The notes below the pieces were generated by a model. The model ran no database searches. It was not told the origin of the DNA and saw only the letters and a program-made list of their open reading frames with translations. A DNA stretch of 64,000 nucleotides, from the NCBI RefSeq assembly GCF_036786105.1, contig NZ_DAIQRQ010000021.1, forward strand, positions 14,582 through 78,581. Reading direction: 5' to 3'. The translations under genes and the position numbers were made by a program. This stretch comes from Ohtaekwangia sp036786105. GTDB taxonomy: Bacteria; Bacteroidota; Bacteroidia; Cytophagales; Cyclobacteriaceae. Below, piece by piece: positions 50,367 to 58,582 of the stretch (the stretch's first letter is position 1; each line of letters opens with the position of its first letter).

Positions 50367-51815
50367 ATGGAAGAATTCAGAAAACTTACTACGCAGGAAA
50401 AGGCACTGCGTATCAATCTAAGTAAATCAATTTATGGTTCATTTGCCGAGATAGGCGCAGGGCAGGAGGTAGCAGCAAACTTCTTTAAAGTAGGCGGTGC
50501 CTCCGGAACAGTTGCCAAAACGATGTCGGCTTATGATATGAAGTTCAGCGATGCGATCTATGGGGTATGCGACCGCTATGTTTGTGAAGATCGTCTGTTG
50601 AGAATGCTCGATCACGAGTATGTTTTGTTGCCCGAACGTTTGCCGCATCGCATTGAGAACACGCGCTTTTTTGCATTCGCCGATACGGTAGAAATTCTAA
50701 ACTACGAGCGCACCAATCAGGGACACGGATGGATAGGATTGCGATTTCAGCTCACACCCAAGAGCGAGCCGAATGATTGTGTGATACACGTAAAGATGCT
50801 GGACACCGATCAGCTCCAGCAGCAGCTGGCATTGGGTATAGTAGGTGTAAACCTGCTCTACGCCTGTAATTTTATGAGCGACCCGGAAGATATACTCATG
50901 TCGTTGTTGGATGGTCTTACACCCCGCAGAATTGAAATCGATATGTTCCGTCTTTCCGGACCAGACTTCAAGCATGTAGACAACCGGTTGATGGCGCTGA
51001 AGATGGTGAAGAACGGATTAACCAAAGCCGCCATGTTTGGTCCGGATGGTAATGTGATGCAGCCATCGGATGAACTGTATAAGAAGAACGTACTGGTATT
51101 GCGCGGCCGCTTCCGTCCACCCACCCATGTGAATGTGGATATGCTGCTCACGTCACGCAGACATTTCAAACAGGAGAAAGATGTAGATCGCTCCAAGATC
51201 GTGTTGCTCTCTGAGCTTACGTTGAATGATCTGAGTCCGGATGGAAAGATCGATGAAAAAGACTTTTTGCATCGTGCTGATATACTCTGTTCGTTAGGAC
51301 AAAATGTATTGATTTCGAATTACTTTGAATACTACCGATTGGTAGAATACTTGTCGAAGATCACAAAGGGTAAAAAGATCGGTATCATTATGGGTATATA
51401 TGCCCTGCAAAAGGTATTTGACGAGAAGACTTACGAGAACATTCGCGGTGGTATACTGGAGTGCTTTTCTTCGCTCTTCGGCACCAATGTAAAGCTATAT
51501 ATATACCCTGCGCTGCAGAAAGATTCAGACGAGCTTTTCACGCTCAAGGATTTTGAAGAAGATCTGCCGGCTAATCTCAAGAACCTGTTCCGCTACCTGA
51601 TGGATAATAACAAGCTGGAAGATGTGAACGATGCTGACACCCGAAAGCTGCATATTATATCCGACAATGTGTTGGCTATGATTCGCAAGGGTGAAGCAGG
51701 CTGGGAGAAATTTGTGCCCCATAAGGTAGAGGAAGCTATCAAGGAATACGGATTATTCGATTATCCGCGCACCAGCAAAGACCCAGCAGTAGAAGAAGTG
51801 CCGGTAACGGGTTGA
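50367..51815 (+). CDS. Conserved cytosolic protein of unknown function (GAGQEVA family)
   Basis: About 482 residues from the ATG at 50367 (MEEFRKLTTQEKALRIN); a TTG at 50322 would give 497. The segment GSFAEIGAGQEVAANFF and GTVAKTMSAYDMKFSDAIYG is a strongly conserved block I have seen in widespread proteins that databases label inconsistently (TonB-related or nucleotidyltransferase), with no proven function. There is no signal peptide or membrane helix. The middle contains PTHVNVDMLLTSRRHF. No catalytic motif is clear to me. DoxX follows 16 bases later and may share the transcript. Confidence 0.75.
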   Translation: MEEFRKLTTQEKALRINLSKSIYGSFAEIGAGQEVAANFFKVGGASGTVAKTMSAYDMKFSDAIYGVCDRYVCEDRLLRMLDHEYVLLPERLPHRIENTRFFAFADTVEILNYERTNQGHGWIGLRFQLTPKSEPNDCVIHVKMLDTDQLQQQLALGIVGVNLLYACNFMSDPEDILMSLLDGLTPRRIEIDMFRLSGPDFKHVDNRLMALKMVKNGLTKAAMFGPDGNVMQPSDELYKKNVLVLRGRFRPPTHVNVDMLLTSRRHFKQEKDVDRSKIVLLSELTLNDLSPDGKIDEKDFLHRADILCSLGQNVLISNYFEYYRLVEYLSKITKGKKIGIIMGIYALQKVFDEKTYENIRGGILECFSSLFGTNVKLYIYPALQKDSDELFTLKDFEEDLPANLKNLFRYLMDNNKLEDVNDADTRKLHIISDNVLAMIRKGEAGWEKFVPHKVEEAIKEYGLFDYPRTSKDPAVEEVPVTG

Positions 51816-51831
51816 TATAGTTTGGAAGCCC

Positions 51832-52236
51832 ATGAAAGTACATCGCGATGATATTGGAAAGTTGATTTTGCGGTTAACCTGCGGCATTCTTCTGTTTCAT
51901 GGGATATTCAAGGTATTTACAGATATTCAACATGTTAAAAATTTAGTAATAGCTGCCGGTCTTCCGGCAGTTGTTGCTTATGGAAGTATCATCGGAGAAT
52001 TTATAGCGCCCATCTTCTTGATTATCGGTTATAAAGCAAGGCTTGCTGCACTCGTTATGGTTTTCAATATGATCATGACCATTGTGGTGGCCCATCGCGC
52101 CGTGGCTTTCAAACTGAATGATTTCGGTGGATGGATGATCGAAACTAATATGCTTTTTCTTTTAACAGCGCTCGCTGTTTTCTTTTTCGGTGCAGGCCGC
52201 TATAGTGTATCAGGCGGTAAAGGCCCGTGGCAGTGA
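51832..52236 (+). CDS. DoxX family membrane protein
   Basis: A 134-residue protein with four membrane helices (about residues 9-25, 44-62, 71-88 and 104-124). RLTCGILLFHGIFK and the pattern GEFIAPIFLIIGYKARLAAL match the DoxX family. Members occur in respiratory or oxidative-stress contexts, but a specific role is not assignable. It begins 16 bases after the upstream conserved gene. Confidence 0.85.
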   Translation: MKVHRDDIGKLILRLTCGILLFHGIFKVFTDIQHVKNLVIAAGLPAVVAYGSIIGEFIAPIFLIIGYKARLAALVMVFNMIMTIVVAHRAVAFKLNDFGGWMIETNMLFLLTALAVFFFGAGRYSVSGGKGPWQ

Positions 52237-52246
52237 TGTAAACATT

Positions 52247-52460
52247 TAGGGGACAAACGAAACCTTCAAAGGAGTTAAGTACGATGTATCTGAAAAGACC
52301 TGCATGAAAGGTGGTATGGATCAATCCGGCCACAGGCGTGAAACAATACTACCGAGGTTTTGCCAGTGGCTTTCGCGCGAAGGATTTAACGTTATATACT
52401 TTTGATCATCGGGTATCGGAAATTCGCGCCCTGAATTTACGTTAGAGAAGCGAGCTGCAT
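52247..52460 (+). pseudogene. Decayed alpha/beta hydrolase gene
   Basis: The 323-base spacer between DoxX and the OmpA gene holds hydrolase pieces in different frames. VVWINPATGVKQYYRGFA is read from about 52309, QWLSREGFNV from 52367, YTFDHR from about 52396, and GIGNSRPEF from about 52411. In order they rebuild the start of a COG4757-like alpha/beta hydrolase (N-P-A-T-G-V-K-x-Y-Y, then WLAxxGFxV, then YDYRGIGxSRP). At least three frame changes separate them, and the catalytic Ser region is absent. Three ORFs on the opposite strand are shadows. It is a dead fragment. Confidence 0.6.
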
Positions 52461-52559
52461 AAGGTACTTGTTTACCCCATTTCCGGTTATTTAACGATGA
52501 CATAACCAGCCAACGGTATAAATTTTGTTAAGGTGAATAAGCTTTTCTACTTTTAAGTT

Positions 52560-53228
52560 ATGAAAAAATTAACCGCCCTCACGATAGTATGCCTGGCAGC
52601 GAATATACTCTTTGCCCAGAACGATGGTATTACAGCAGTAGGAAAAATAACCGATTCGAGAACAGGTAAAGGTATAAAAGCCAGCATCCGCTATAGCAGT
52701 ATACCTACAGGCAGTATCTTTGGAAGATTCAGCGATAGTACATTTTCGTTCTCTATTTTCGGAACCGCTAAATATCAAATTACCGCATCGGCCGAAGGCT
52801 ATAATACACGTACGGTAATTGTTGATCCGAAAGATATAGATGGCAACCGGAAAGTAGTGCGCGATGTGAGTCTTACGCCTAAAGGCCAGACTATTATATT
52901 GAATCACCTTATCTTTGCACAAGGTAAAGCTATAATCGATCCTAAATCATACGGTGAACTGGATGAAGTTGCCCAGATGATGAAAGAGAATACCCGCATT
53001 GAAATTCAATTGGAGGGGCACACCGATAATGTGGGGAGTCCGAAGGCAAACCTTGAATTGTCGCAAGATCGCGTGGATGCTGTAAAAAAATACCTGGTGG
53101 AAAAAGGTATAGCGAAAGGCAGAATTCAGACCAAGGCATTTGGAGGCTCGCAGCCACTGGCTAACGAAATGACACCGGAAGCACGTGCTAAAAACAGACG
53201 TGTGGAGATGCGTATCCTGAAAGATTAA
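52560..53228 (+). CDS. OmpA family protein with N-terminal carboxypeptidase-regulatory-like domain
   Basis: A 222-residue secreted protein. Residues 1-19 are a signal peptide (ending LFAQ). Then comes a regulatory-like beta-sandwich (VGKITDSRTGKGIKASIRY). The C-terminal OmpA domain (from about residue 115) shows LEGHTDNVGSPKANLELSQD and NRRVEMRIL, with the Asp and Arg that bind peptidoglycan diaminopimelate. The layout places it in the periplasm anchored to the cell wall. A hairpin with a T tract follows. Confidence 0.9.
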   Translation: MKKLTALTIVCLAANILFAQNDGITAVGKITDSRTGKGIKASIRYSSIPTGSIFGRFSDSTFSFSIFGTAKYQITASAEGYNTRTVIVDPKDIDGNRKVVRDVSLTPKGQTIILNHLIFAQGKAIIDPKSYGELDEVAQMMKENTRIEIQLEGHTDNVGSPKANLELSQDRVDAVKKYLVEKGIAKGRIQTKAFGGSQPLANEMTPEARAKNRRVEMRILKD

Positions 53229-53254
53229 TTCAACCGCATTTTAGTAACTTCACA

Positions 53255-53288
53255 GGCGCCAGCAGGTAAAAAGCTGGCGTTTTTTTTT
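53255..53288 (+). terminator. Terminator ending directly at the next start codon
   Basis: cgccagc (53257-53263) pairs with gctggcg (53273-53279) and is followed by nine T's (53280-53288). The next base is the ATG of the following dehydrogenase gene at 53289. Confidence 0.88.
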
Positions 53289-54308
53289 ATGGAGAAAGAT
53301 TTATCCTTTGTGCGTATACCGTATGCAGATATGTACGATACATTTTTGTCTGCCTTACAAAAGGTTGGGTTTACAGATGATCGTGCTGCGAAGTGCGCGG
53401 AAGTATTCGCGGTAAATAGTGTTGAAGGAATATATACACATGGTATAAATCGCTTTCCCCGTTTTATCTCCTATATTAAACAAGGGTATATACGCATTGA
53501 CCAGGTGCCTGCTTTAAAAAGCGGTTTTGGAGCAGTGGAACAATGGGATGGTAATCTTGGTCCCGGACCATTGAATGCATTACATGCCTGCGATCGCTCC
53601 ATGGAGGTTGCACAGCAAAACGGTATAGGATGCATAGCGCTAGCCAACACCAACCACTGGATGCGAGGTGGCTATTACGGATGGCATGCAGCGAAGAGAG
53701 GTTTTGCATTTATCGGGTGGACCAATACCATTGCCAACATGCCCGTGTGGGGAGCAGTTGACCCGCGATTGGGAAATAATCCGTTAGTAATTGCTATACC
53801 TTATAAAGACCATGCTATAGTACTGGACATGGCAATGTCGCAGTATTCGTATGGTGCATTGGATCAGTACAGCACACGTGGGCAGTCGCTTCCGGTACCG
53901 GGCGGATATGATGAACAAGGCCATCTTACACAGGATGCATCTGCAATCATGGCATCGCGCAGAGTTTTACCGATCGGTTATTGGAAAGGCTCAGGGCTTT
54001 CGTTGCTGCTGGATATACTGGCAGCAGTTCTTTCCGGAGGTTTGTCTACACAGGCTATAACAAAACAGGAAGCAGAGCATTCATTGTCGCAAATATTTAT
54101 CACCATAGACCTTTCCAGGCTGAATCATTTCCCGGGCATTGCCGGTACACTTGATACAATTATTCAGGACTACCATGACTCGCACCCTGAGCCCGGCAAA
54201 GAGGTTCACTATCCGGGAGAGCATGTTAACAAGATCAGGGAAGCTAATCTGAAAGCAGGTATACCGGTAGCCCGGAAAATATGGAATGAAATTCTTTCGT
54301 TACGTTAA
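53289..54308 (+). CDS. Malate/L-lactate dehydrogenase family oxidoreductase (YiaK-like, 3-dehydro-L-gulonate 2-dehydrogenase)
   Basis: A 339-residue NAD(P)H-dependent dehydrogenase of the Ldh2 fold. THGINRFPRFISYI and NTNHWMRGGYYGWHAA carry the catalytic His and are nearly as in E. coli YiaK; MPIGYWKGSG-like LPIGYWKGSGLSLLLD follows. YiaK reduces 2,3-diketo-L-gulonate in ascorbate or xylose-related catabolism. No other yia genes are near. The start is fixed by homology of residues 8-44, so the ATG at 53289 is probably real even though it abuts a terminator T tract. Confidence 0.85.
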   Translation: MEKDLSFVRIPYADMYDTFLSALQKVGFTDDRAAKCAEVFAVNSVEGIYTHGINRFPRFISYIKQGYIRIDQVPALKSGFGAVEQWDGNLGPGPLNALHACDRSMEVAQQNGIGCIALANTNHWMRGGYYGWHAAKRGFAFIGWTNTIANMPVWGAVDPRLGNNPLVIAIPYKDHAIVLDMAMSQYSYGALDQYSTRGQSLPVPGGYDEQGHLTQDASAIMASRRVLPIGYWKGSGLSLLLDILAAVLSGGLSTQAITKQEAEHSLSQIFITIDLSRLNHFPGIAGTLDTIIQDYHDSHPEPGKEVHYPGEHVNKIREANLKAGIPVARKIWNEILSLR

Positions 54309-54410
54309 TTGAAAGTATATACCTTCAGTATCTATAAAATTACCGAGTGACAAAGCGATTCAGGACAGATAATGTGACCAACAGTTAACCGTTATTGTTC
54401 AACCAGGAAA

Positions 54411-54490
54411 TTTCAGGTTTAAAGTTTCAGGTTTAAAGTTCAAAGTTTAGCTCACACTGCATTGAACCTTGAACCTTAAACTTTTTAAGG
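54411..54490. repeat. Tandem 14-base repeat with inverted partner
   Basis: tttcaggtttaaag occurs twice exactly (54411-54438), then ttcaaagttta; downstream gaaccttgaaccttaaacttt is an imperfect inverted copy. The spacer is between the convergent dehydrogenase and lactonase genes, so it may fold into a long weak hairpin that serves both transcripts. No gene lies in 54309-54484. Confidence 0.75.
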
Positions 54491-55627
54491 AAGAGCGATC
54501 ATCTTCAAACAAACCGGAGCCGGAACCTTCACAGGCTTACCTACGGGTGCAAGCATACCGGTTTTAGCATTGATACGGAACATCGCAATGGTATCAGAAT
54601 CCTGATGAGCCACGAATATATATTCTCCTTTCGAATCGATCATGAAATTGCGTGGTGTATTTCCACCGGTAGTTTGCTGGCCAACCAGTTTTATTTTTCC
54701 ATCGGCGCCAATCGAAAATATGCTGAGGCCGTTATAGCCGCGATTCGACATATACAGGAATTTGCCCTTCGGATCAACATGTATATCGGCACTGGTATTT
54801 TTACCGGCAAAGCTTTTCGGTAACGCGAGAACGGAATCCTGCAGAATGGTAAGATCACCGTTCTTCTTATCGATTTTGAATGTAGCCACGGTAGAACTAA
54901 GCTCTTCGGCTACATACATATAATTTCCGTTGGGATGGAAAGCAAAATGTCGTGGACCACAGCCAGGTTTTACCGATGCTTCTTTCTGTTTCGAATCATC
55001 CAGAGTACCCGTCTTCAGGTTGAAGTTATAGATATATAGCTTGTCAGTGCCGAGATCGGCTGCATAGAGAAAGCGATTATCAGGTGAGATCAGTGCCGAG
55101 TGCAGGTGTGAACTTGTCTGACGTTCGGAGTTAACACTGTTGCCTATATATTTTTTGGAGTCGGATGGATTCCCTACAAGTCCGTCTTCAAAAAGCGGGA
55201 GCACTACCAGGTTTCCTTCATTGTAGTTTGATACAAATATATACTGTCCGGTTTTATCAAAGCTGATGTGGCAGGGTTCAGCGCCGAAAGATGATCGTGT
55301 ATTCAACACGGTCAACTTTCCGTTCTTTGCATCGATGGTATAGGCCGTAACAGAACCACCGGTTTCATTCTCACTTGCTTTACCACGATTGACGGAATAT
55401 AAAAATTTACGGGTAGGATGTATACCTAAAAATGAGGGACTCTCCAAACCGGGCACCTGCTGAATGGGTGTTAGCGTTTTCTTTGCACGATTGAACGCAA
55501 AACTATATATACCCTGGCTGCCGCGAACACTGAATGTTCCTACATAGAGTATCTCTTTCTTTTGCTGTGCATACGTAAAAATAAAGCAGAGGGTCAACAG
55601 CGTCAACGTCAACAGTCTTCGGATCAT
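54485..55627 (-). CDS. Secreted lactonase family (6-phosphogluconolactonase-like, seven-bladed propeller)
   Basis: A 380-residue protein with a signal peptide (residues 1-20, ending TYAQ) and the seven-bladed propeller of YbhE-type lactonases. Landmarks are VGTFSVRGSQGIYSF, EPCHISFDKTGQYIFVSNY, CGPRHFAFHPNGNYMYVAEE and GNTPRNFMIDSKGEYIFVA. The cytosolic pgl of E. coli lacks a signal peptide, so this exported form may act on other lactones in the periplasm. GH1 beta-glucosidase is next on the same strand, fitting sugar degradation. Confidence 0.85.
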   Translation of the reverse strand: MIRRLLTLTLLTLCFIFTYAQQKKEILYVGTFSVRGSQGIYSFAFNRAKKTLTPIQQVPGLESPSFLGIHPTRKFLYSVNRGKASENETGGSVTAYTIDAKNGKLTVLNTRSSFGAEPCHISFDKTGQYIFVSNYNEGNLVVLPLFEDGLVGNPSDSKKYIGNSVNSERQTSSHLHSALISPDNRFLYAADLGTDKLYIYNFNLKTGTLDDSKQKEASVKPGCGPRHFAFHPNGNYMYVAEELSSTVATFKIDKKNGDLTILQDSVLALPKSFAGKNTSADIHVDPKGKFLYMSNRGYNGLSIFSIGADGKIKLVGQQTTGGNTPRNFMIDSKGEYIFVAHQDSDTIAMFRINAKTGMLAPVGKPVKVPAPVCLKMIALP

Positions 55628-55667
55628 GGTCAGGTAATAAGTAGTAAATGAAGGTAGTATAAATTTG

Positions 55668-56870
55668 TTAAACCGGAACTTCTTTGTGTTTATATATACT
55701 TATTTTTTTGGAATGCGCCAGTGATGCATATAGCGCACCACTTGGTTTCATTATTCTGTTCTTCGTTTTCAAATCACATTCATACAGTCCAAAGCGCATG
55801 GATGGGCCTAGATGCCATTCAAAATTGTCCCAGGTGCTCCAGAAGTAATAGCCCTTTATATCAATACCATCTTTAATCGCCTTGTGGATGATCTCGGCGT
55901 AATCCTGTATAGCCTGCAGCCGCAGGAAATCGCTCTCGTCACACACACCGTTTTCTGTAATGATGATCGGCTTTTTGTATTTGTTCCAGTAACGATCGAG
56001 ACATGTTCGTAATCCTTCGGGATAATATTCCCAGATGTCATCATGCTTTCGTCCCAGTTCTTTGAGCTTATGTGGTGTTTCGAGATACGTAATTGGTAGC
56101 GGGTCGTGTGGTATGCGACCATAATAACTCATGCCGAAGAAATCTACTTTTTCGAAATGACTCGGTACATACTCCATGAACCACCAATCGCTGAGTCGTG
56201 CCGGAAACCAGCCAAGTATATTTTCAGCGGAGAACACGGTGGCGTTGTGAGATATACCTACGGGCTGATCAGGAAGCTTTTCCTTAATATAGCCGTATAC
56301 AATATCATGCGCCTTGCCCATGTTTATAACCACTTTACCTGCCGTAAGCGGATTGATTTTAAAAGGAGGGAAGAACCCGGTAATCCATCCATAGCTGGCG
56401 TAAACATTGGGTTCATTGAAGGTATTCCAGTACGAAACATACTGACCATACTCGTCTATTACCTTTTTGCAGAAATCGACCCATAGCAGAATGTTCTCTT
56501 CCTTTTCCCATCCGCCACGCTTGGCAAACCATAGCGGGTTGGTGAAATGGTGAAGCACCATCATGATGTTTACACCACGGGCTTTGAGCTTTTGTAAGAG
56601 CGAATGATAATGCTGTTGCGTTTCCGGGTGAAAATTACCGAGTGGTTCGCGCTGCAGCTTGCTCCACATCAGACTCATGCGGTAATTGGGCGCGAGTTTG
56701 GCAATGATCGCGATGTCTTCTTCGAGCCTCAGCTCATGATCCGTTGTCTGATCAAACACAAAGCCATCGCGCGACTGTATGCCTTGCCAGTCATGTTCAA
56801 AAGCGGTTTCGATTTGGGTAGCGGCTGTACTTGTTCCAAAGAAAAAGTGTTCCGGAAAAGTAAGTCTCAT
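55668..56870 (-). CDS. GH1 family glycoside hydrolase (beta-glucosidase-like)
   Basis: A 400-residue GH1 enzyme with a (beta/alpha)8 barrel. The acid/base Glu lies in TFNEPNVY (near 152), the nucleophile Glu in ITENGVCDE (near 305), and YFWSTWDNFEWHLG is the usual C-terminal subsite motif. There is no signal peptide. At 400 residues it is a little shorter than typical 440-470-residue GH1 enzymes but carries both catalytic residues. It hydrolyses beta-linked glucosides or galactosides; specificity is not visible. It lies 2 bases after the M15 peptidase stop. Confidence 0.9.
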   Translation of the reverse strand: MRLTFPEHFFFGTSTAATQIETAFEHDWQGIQSRDGFVFDQTTDHELRLEEDIAIIAKLAPNYRMSLMWSKLQREPLGNFHPETQQHYHSLLQKLKARGVNIMMVLHHFTNPLWFAKRGGWEKEENILLWVDFCKKVIDEYGQYVSYWNTFNEPNVYASYGWITGFFPPFKINPLTAGKVVINMGKAHDIVYGYIKEKLPDQPVGISHNATVFSAENILGWFPARLSDWWFMEYVPSHFEKVDFFGMSYYGRIPHDPLPITYLETPHKLKELGRKHDDIWEYYPEGLRTCLDRYWNKYKKPIIITENGVCDESDFLRLQAIQDYAEIIHKAIKDGIDIKGYYFWSTWDNFEWHLGPSMRFGLYECDLKTKNRIMKPSGALYASLAHSKKISIYKHKEVPV

Positions 56871-56871
56871 A

Positions 56872-57645
56872 CTAATTGCGTGTCAATGCACTCTGTGATG
56901 TCTCCCATTCCTTCCAGTATTTTCGCAGAAGCCTGATGTCTTCTTCCATGCAGGGATATAATTCATCACATTTCGGTACTGGGGGAAGTATACCTTTTGC
57001 GAGATGTACAGAAGTTAATCCGCCAGTCCACTCAAAGTGACCGGGGTCATACGGTGTTCTCCAACGGCCACCCCAGCGCAAGCCGAGTTTCTCGCCTTCC
57101 GCGCCAATCCTTTTCCAGAGCGCGGTATTGTCCCACACGGCTACAGAATCGATAATCGGCACCACATCAACGGCTAATCCGTATTGGTGTTTAGAGCGCC
57201 CTGCACCCGAGCTGGTATATTTGCGCCCCATGGTTTTATATTCATTCTGCTTGGCGTGAGTACGATAGGACTCCACCACGGCTAACTCAATTCCCTGTGC
57301 GCGACAGGCAGCCATCAGTATTTTGATCTGATCACGAAAATATGGATGCAGTGCCTGCAAGTCTGTAATCATAGGCATGGCACCACGGTCTTTTCCAAAA
57401 GTAAAATTTTCAACAAAACGCCATTGTTTCCAGCCGTTAATGGTGTCAATGGTGATCTCGGTTTCCTGAATCGTTACAATCGCAGAAGAATCGATCTTTA
57501 CAGGTTCTTCGACCGGTTCACTGTAAAAGAACTCTGCATGCTCGCGGCAGTCAAATGGTGCAAACAGTCCATTGAATTGTGCGTGAGCAGCAACGTGAAT
57601 AAGTAACAGAACGGGGAGGACGAGCGGCTTCAAAAAATTGAACAT
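56872..57645 (-). CDS. M15 family zinc peptidase (D-Ala-D-Ala carboxypeptidase/endolysin type)
   Basis: A 257-residue exported protein with a signal peptide (residues 1-22, ending AHAQ). The zinc site is S-K-H-Q-Y-G-L-A-V-D (His and Asp, near 162) and DPGHFEW (third His, near 209), the M15C pattern of CwlK-like L-alanyl-D-glutamate endopeptidases. The N-terminal part (to about residue 90) is unconserved. It acts on peptidoglycan in the periplasm, in remodelling or recycling. The GH1 gene follows with a 1-base gap. Confidence 0.87.
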   Translation of the reverse strand: MFNFLKPLVLPVLLLIHVAAHAQFNGLFAPFDCREHAEFFYSEPVEEPVKIDSSAIVTIQETEITIDTINGWKQWRFVENFTFGKDRGAMPMITDLQALHPYFRDQIKILMAACRAQGIELAVVESYRTHAKQNEYKTMGRKYTSSGAGRSKHQYGLAVDVVPIIDSVAVWDNTALWKRIGAEGEKLGLRWGGRWRTPYDPGHFEWTGGLTSVHLAKGILPPVPKCDELYPCMEEDIRLLRKYWKEWETSQSALTRN

Positions 57646-57725
57646 TTCAACAGCATCGTTAACGGGTGCAAATATAGGATATTTGTGAGATCATTGCTTT
57701 ATGCCAAAGTTAAGAATAGCTGCGT

Positions 57726-57850
57726 AGTTGAAGGCTGCAAGCCGCTGGCTTCTGGTTGCTGGGATGTGTGAGGATGGTGCAGGTGAGTGTCTGGTTAACC
57801 TGGAGATGTATAGAGTATTTGCTGGCGGCTGGTAACTGGCAGCTCGTAAC
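57726..57850. repeat. Low-complexity ctgg/ggct word repeats in spacer
   Basis: The spacer 57646-57905 contains loose repeats of ggctg, ctggc and ggtaact (for example ggctgcaagccgctggcttctgg, and gctggcggctggtaactggc near 57821-57840). No gene is present. This word differs from those at 17457, 27843, 27900, 54411 and 63946. Confidence 0.45.
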
Positions 57851-57880
57851 TAAAAAGGCTGCTCTTTGCAGAACAGCCTT
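57851..57880 (-). terminator. Intrinsic terminator downstream of the small secreted protein gene
   Basis: On the minus strand a stem of six G/C-rich pairs, extended by three pairs past one mismatch (aggctg-type, 57856-57861 with 57874-57879), precedes ttttt. It ends transcription of the gene at 57906. Confidence 0.75.
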
Positions 57881-57905
57881 GTTATCTTAGCTATGGAATT
57901 TCGAT

Positions 57906-58379
57906 TTAGTTTACGGCGTTGTCTTTCGACAACTCATCCATCAGCGTCTGATACTTGGTTTTCAAAGCTTCATCGCTGTTAATGGCCTTCTTCACTTTGT
58001 TGAAAGCAGCTGCTCCCACATAGTCTTTCGCCAGTAACTGGTACGTTTCCTTGATCTTCGCAGTACCTTCTTCTTTCTTCGCAATCACTTGCTTTACGAA
58101 GCTGATCTCCTCAGGAGTAGCATTAGCTTCCAATAATTTGCCCTCATCGTTAATGATCTTGAACAACTCGTTGTAACGCTGCGCTGTTACCGACTGATTG
58201 CTCGTTACCATTTGTTTGATCTGTCCTGACAGAACCGCTTGCATCTCATTCACAGAGTCCATGGCAATCGCATACTTTTTCAACTCCTCATCCGTCACCG
58301 TTGTTGCCGCATCTTGCGCGAACAATTTTGCAGAAAAAAGCGCCATGAAAAATACCAGGCTAAAAAACTTTAACTTCAT
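57906..58379 (-). CDS. Small secreted helical protein (DUF4168-like)
   Basis: A 157-residue protein with a signal peptide (residues 1-21, ending LFAQ) and an all-helical mature part rich in Lys, Glu, Asn and Ala, with TDEELKKYAIAMDSVNEM near the start. The TDEELKKYA-like start and the periodic helix pattern resemble DUF4168. Function unknown. It is flanked by terminators on both sides, so it forms its own transcription unit. Confidence 0.7.
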   Translation of the reverse strand: MKLKFFSLVFFMALFSAKLFAQDAATTVTDEELKKYAIAMDSVNEMQAVLSGQIKQMVTSNQSVTAQRYNELFKIINDEGKLLEANATPEEISFVKQVIAKKEEGTAKIKETYQLLAKDYVGAAAFNKVKKAINSDEALKTKYQTLMDELSKDNAVN

Positions 58380-58510
58380 AAGAATGGCTTTTTTAGGTAA
58401 AACTTTCTTTTGTTACAAAATGCATGTTAGCAAATAGAATGCCTGCACAGCTGTTAGTTTGCTGCCAGCGGTAAATATTTCGTTCCAATGGAAAGTGTAC
58501 CCGATAAAAT

Positions 58511-58546
58511 GAAAAAAGCCGCCCACGAATTGCTTCGAGGCGGCTC
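58511..58546 (-). terminator. Intrinsic terminator after pckA
   Basis: On the minus strand gccgcc pairs with ggcggc (58539-58544 with 58518-58523) and is followed by tttttt. Confidence 0.85.
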
Positions 58547-58582
58547 ATGCCAATCCCTGCGTGATTAAGCCAAACGAAAACT

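Noticed and set aside
52145..52503. Minus-strand ORFs of 60-62 residues in the DoxX-OmpA spacer
   Set aside because: They are shadows of DoxX and of the decayed hydrolase on the plus strand.
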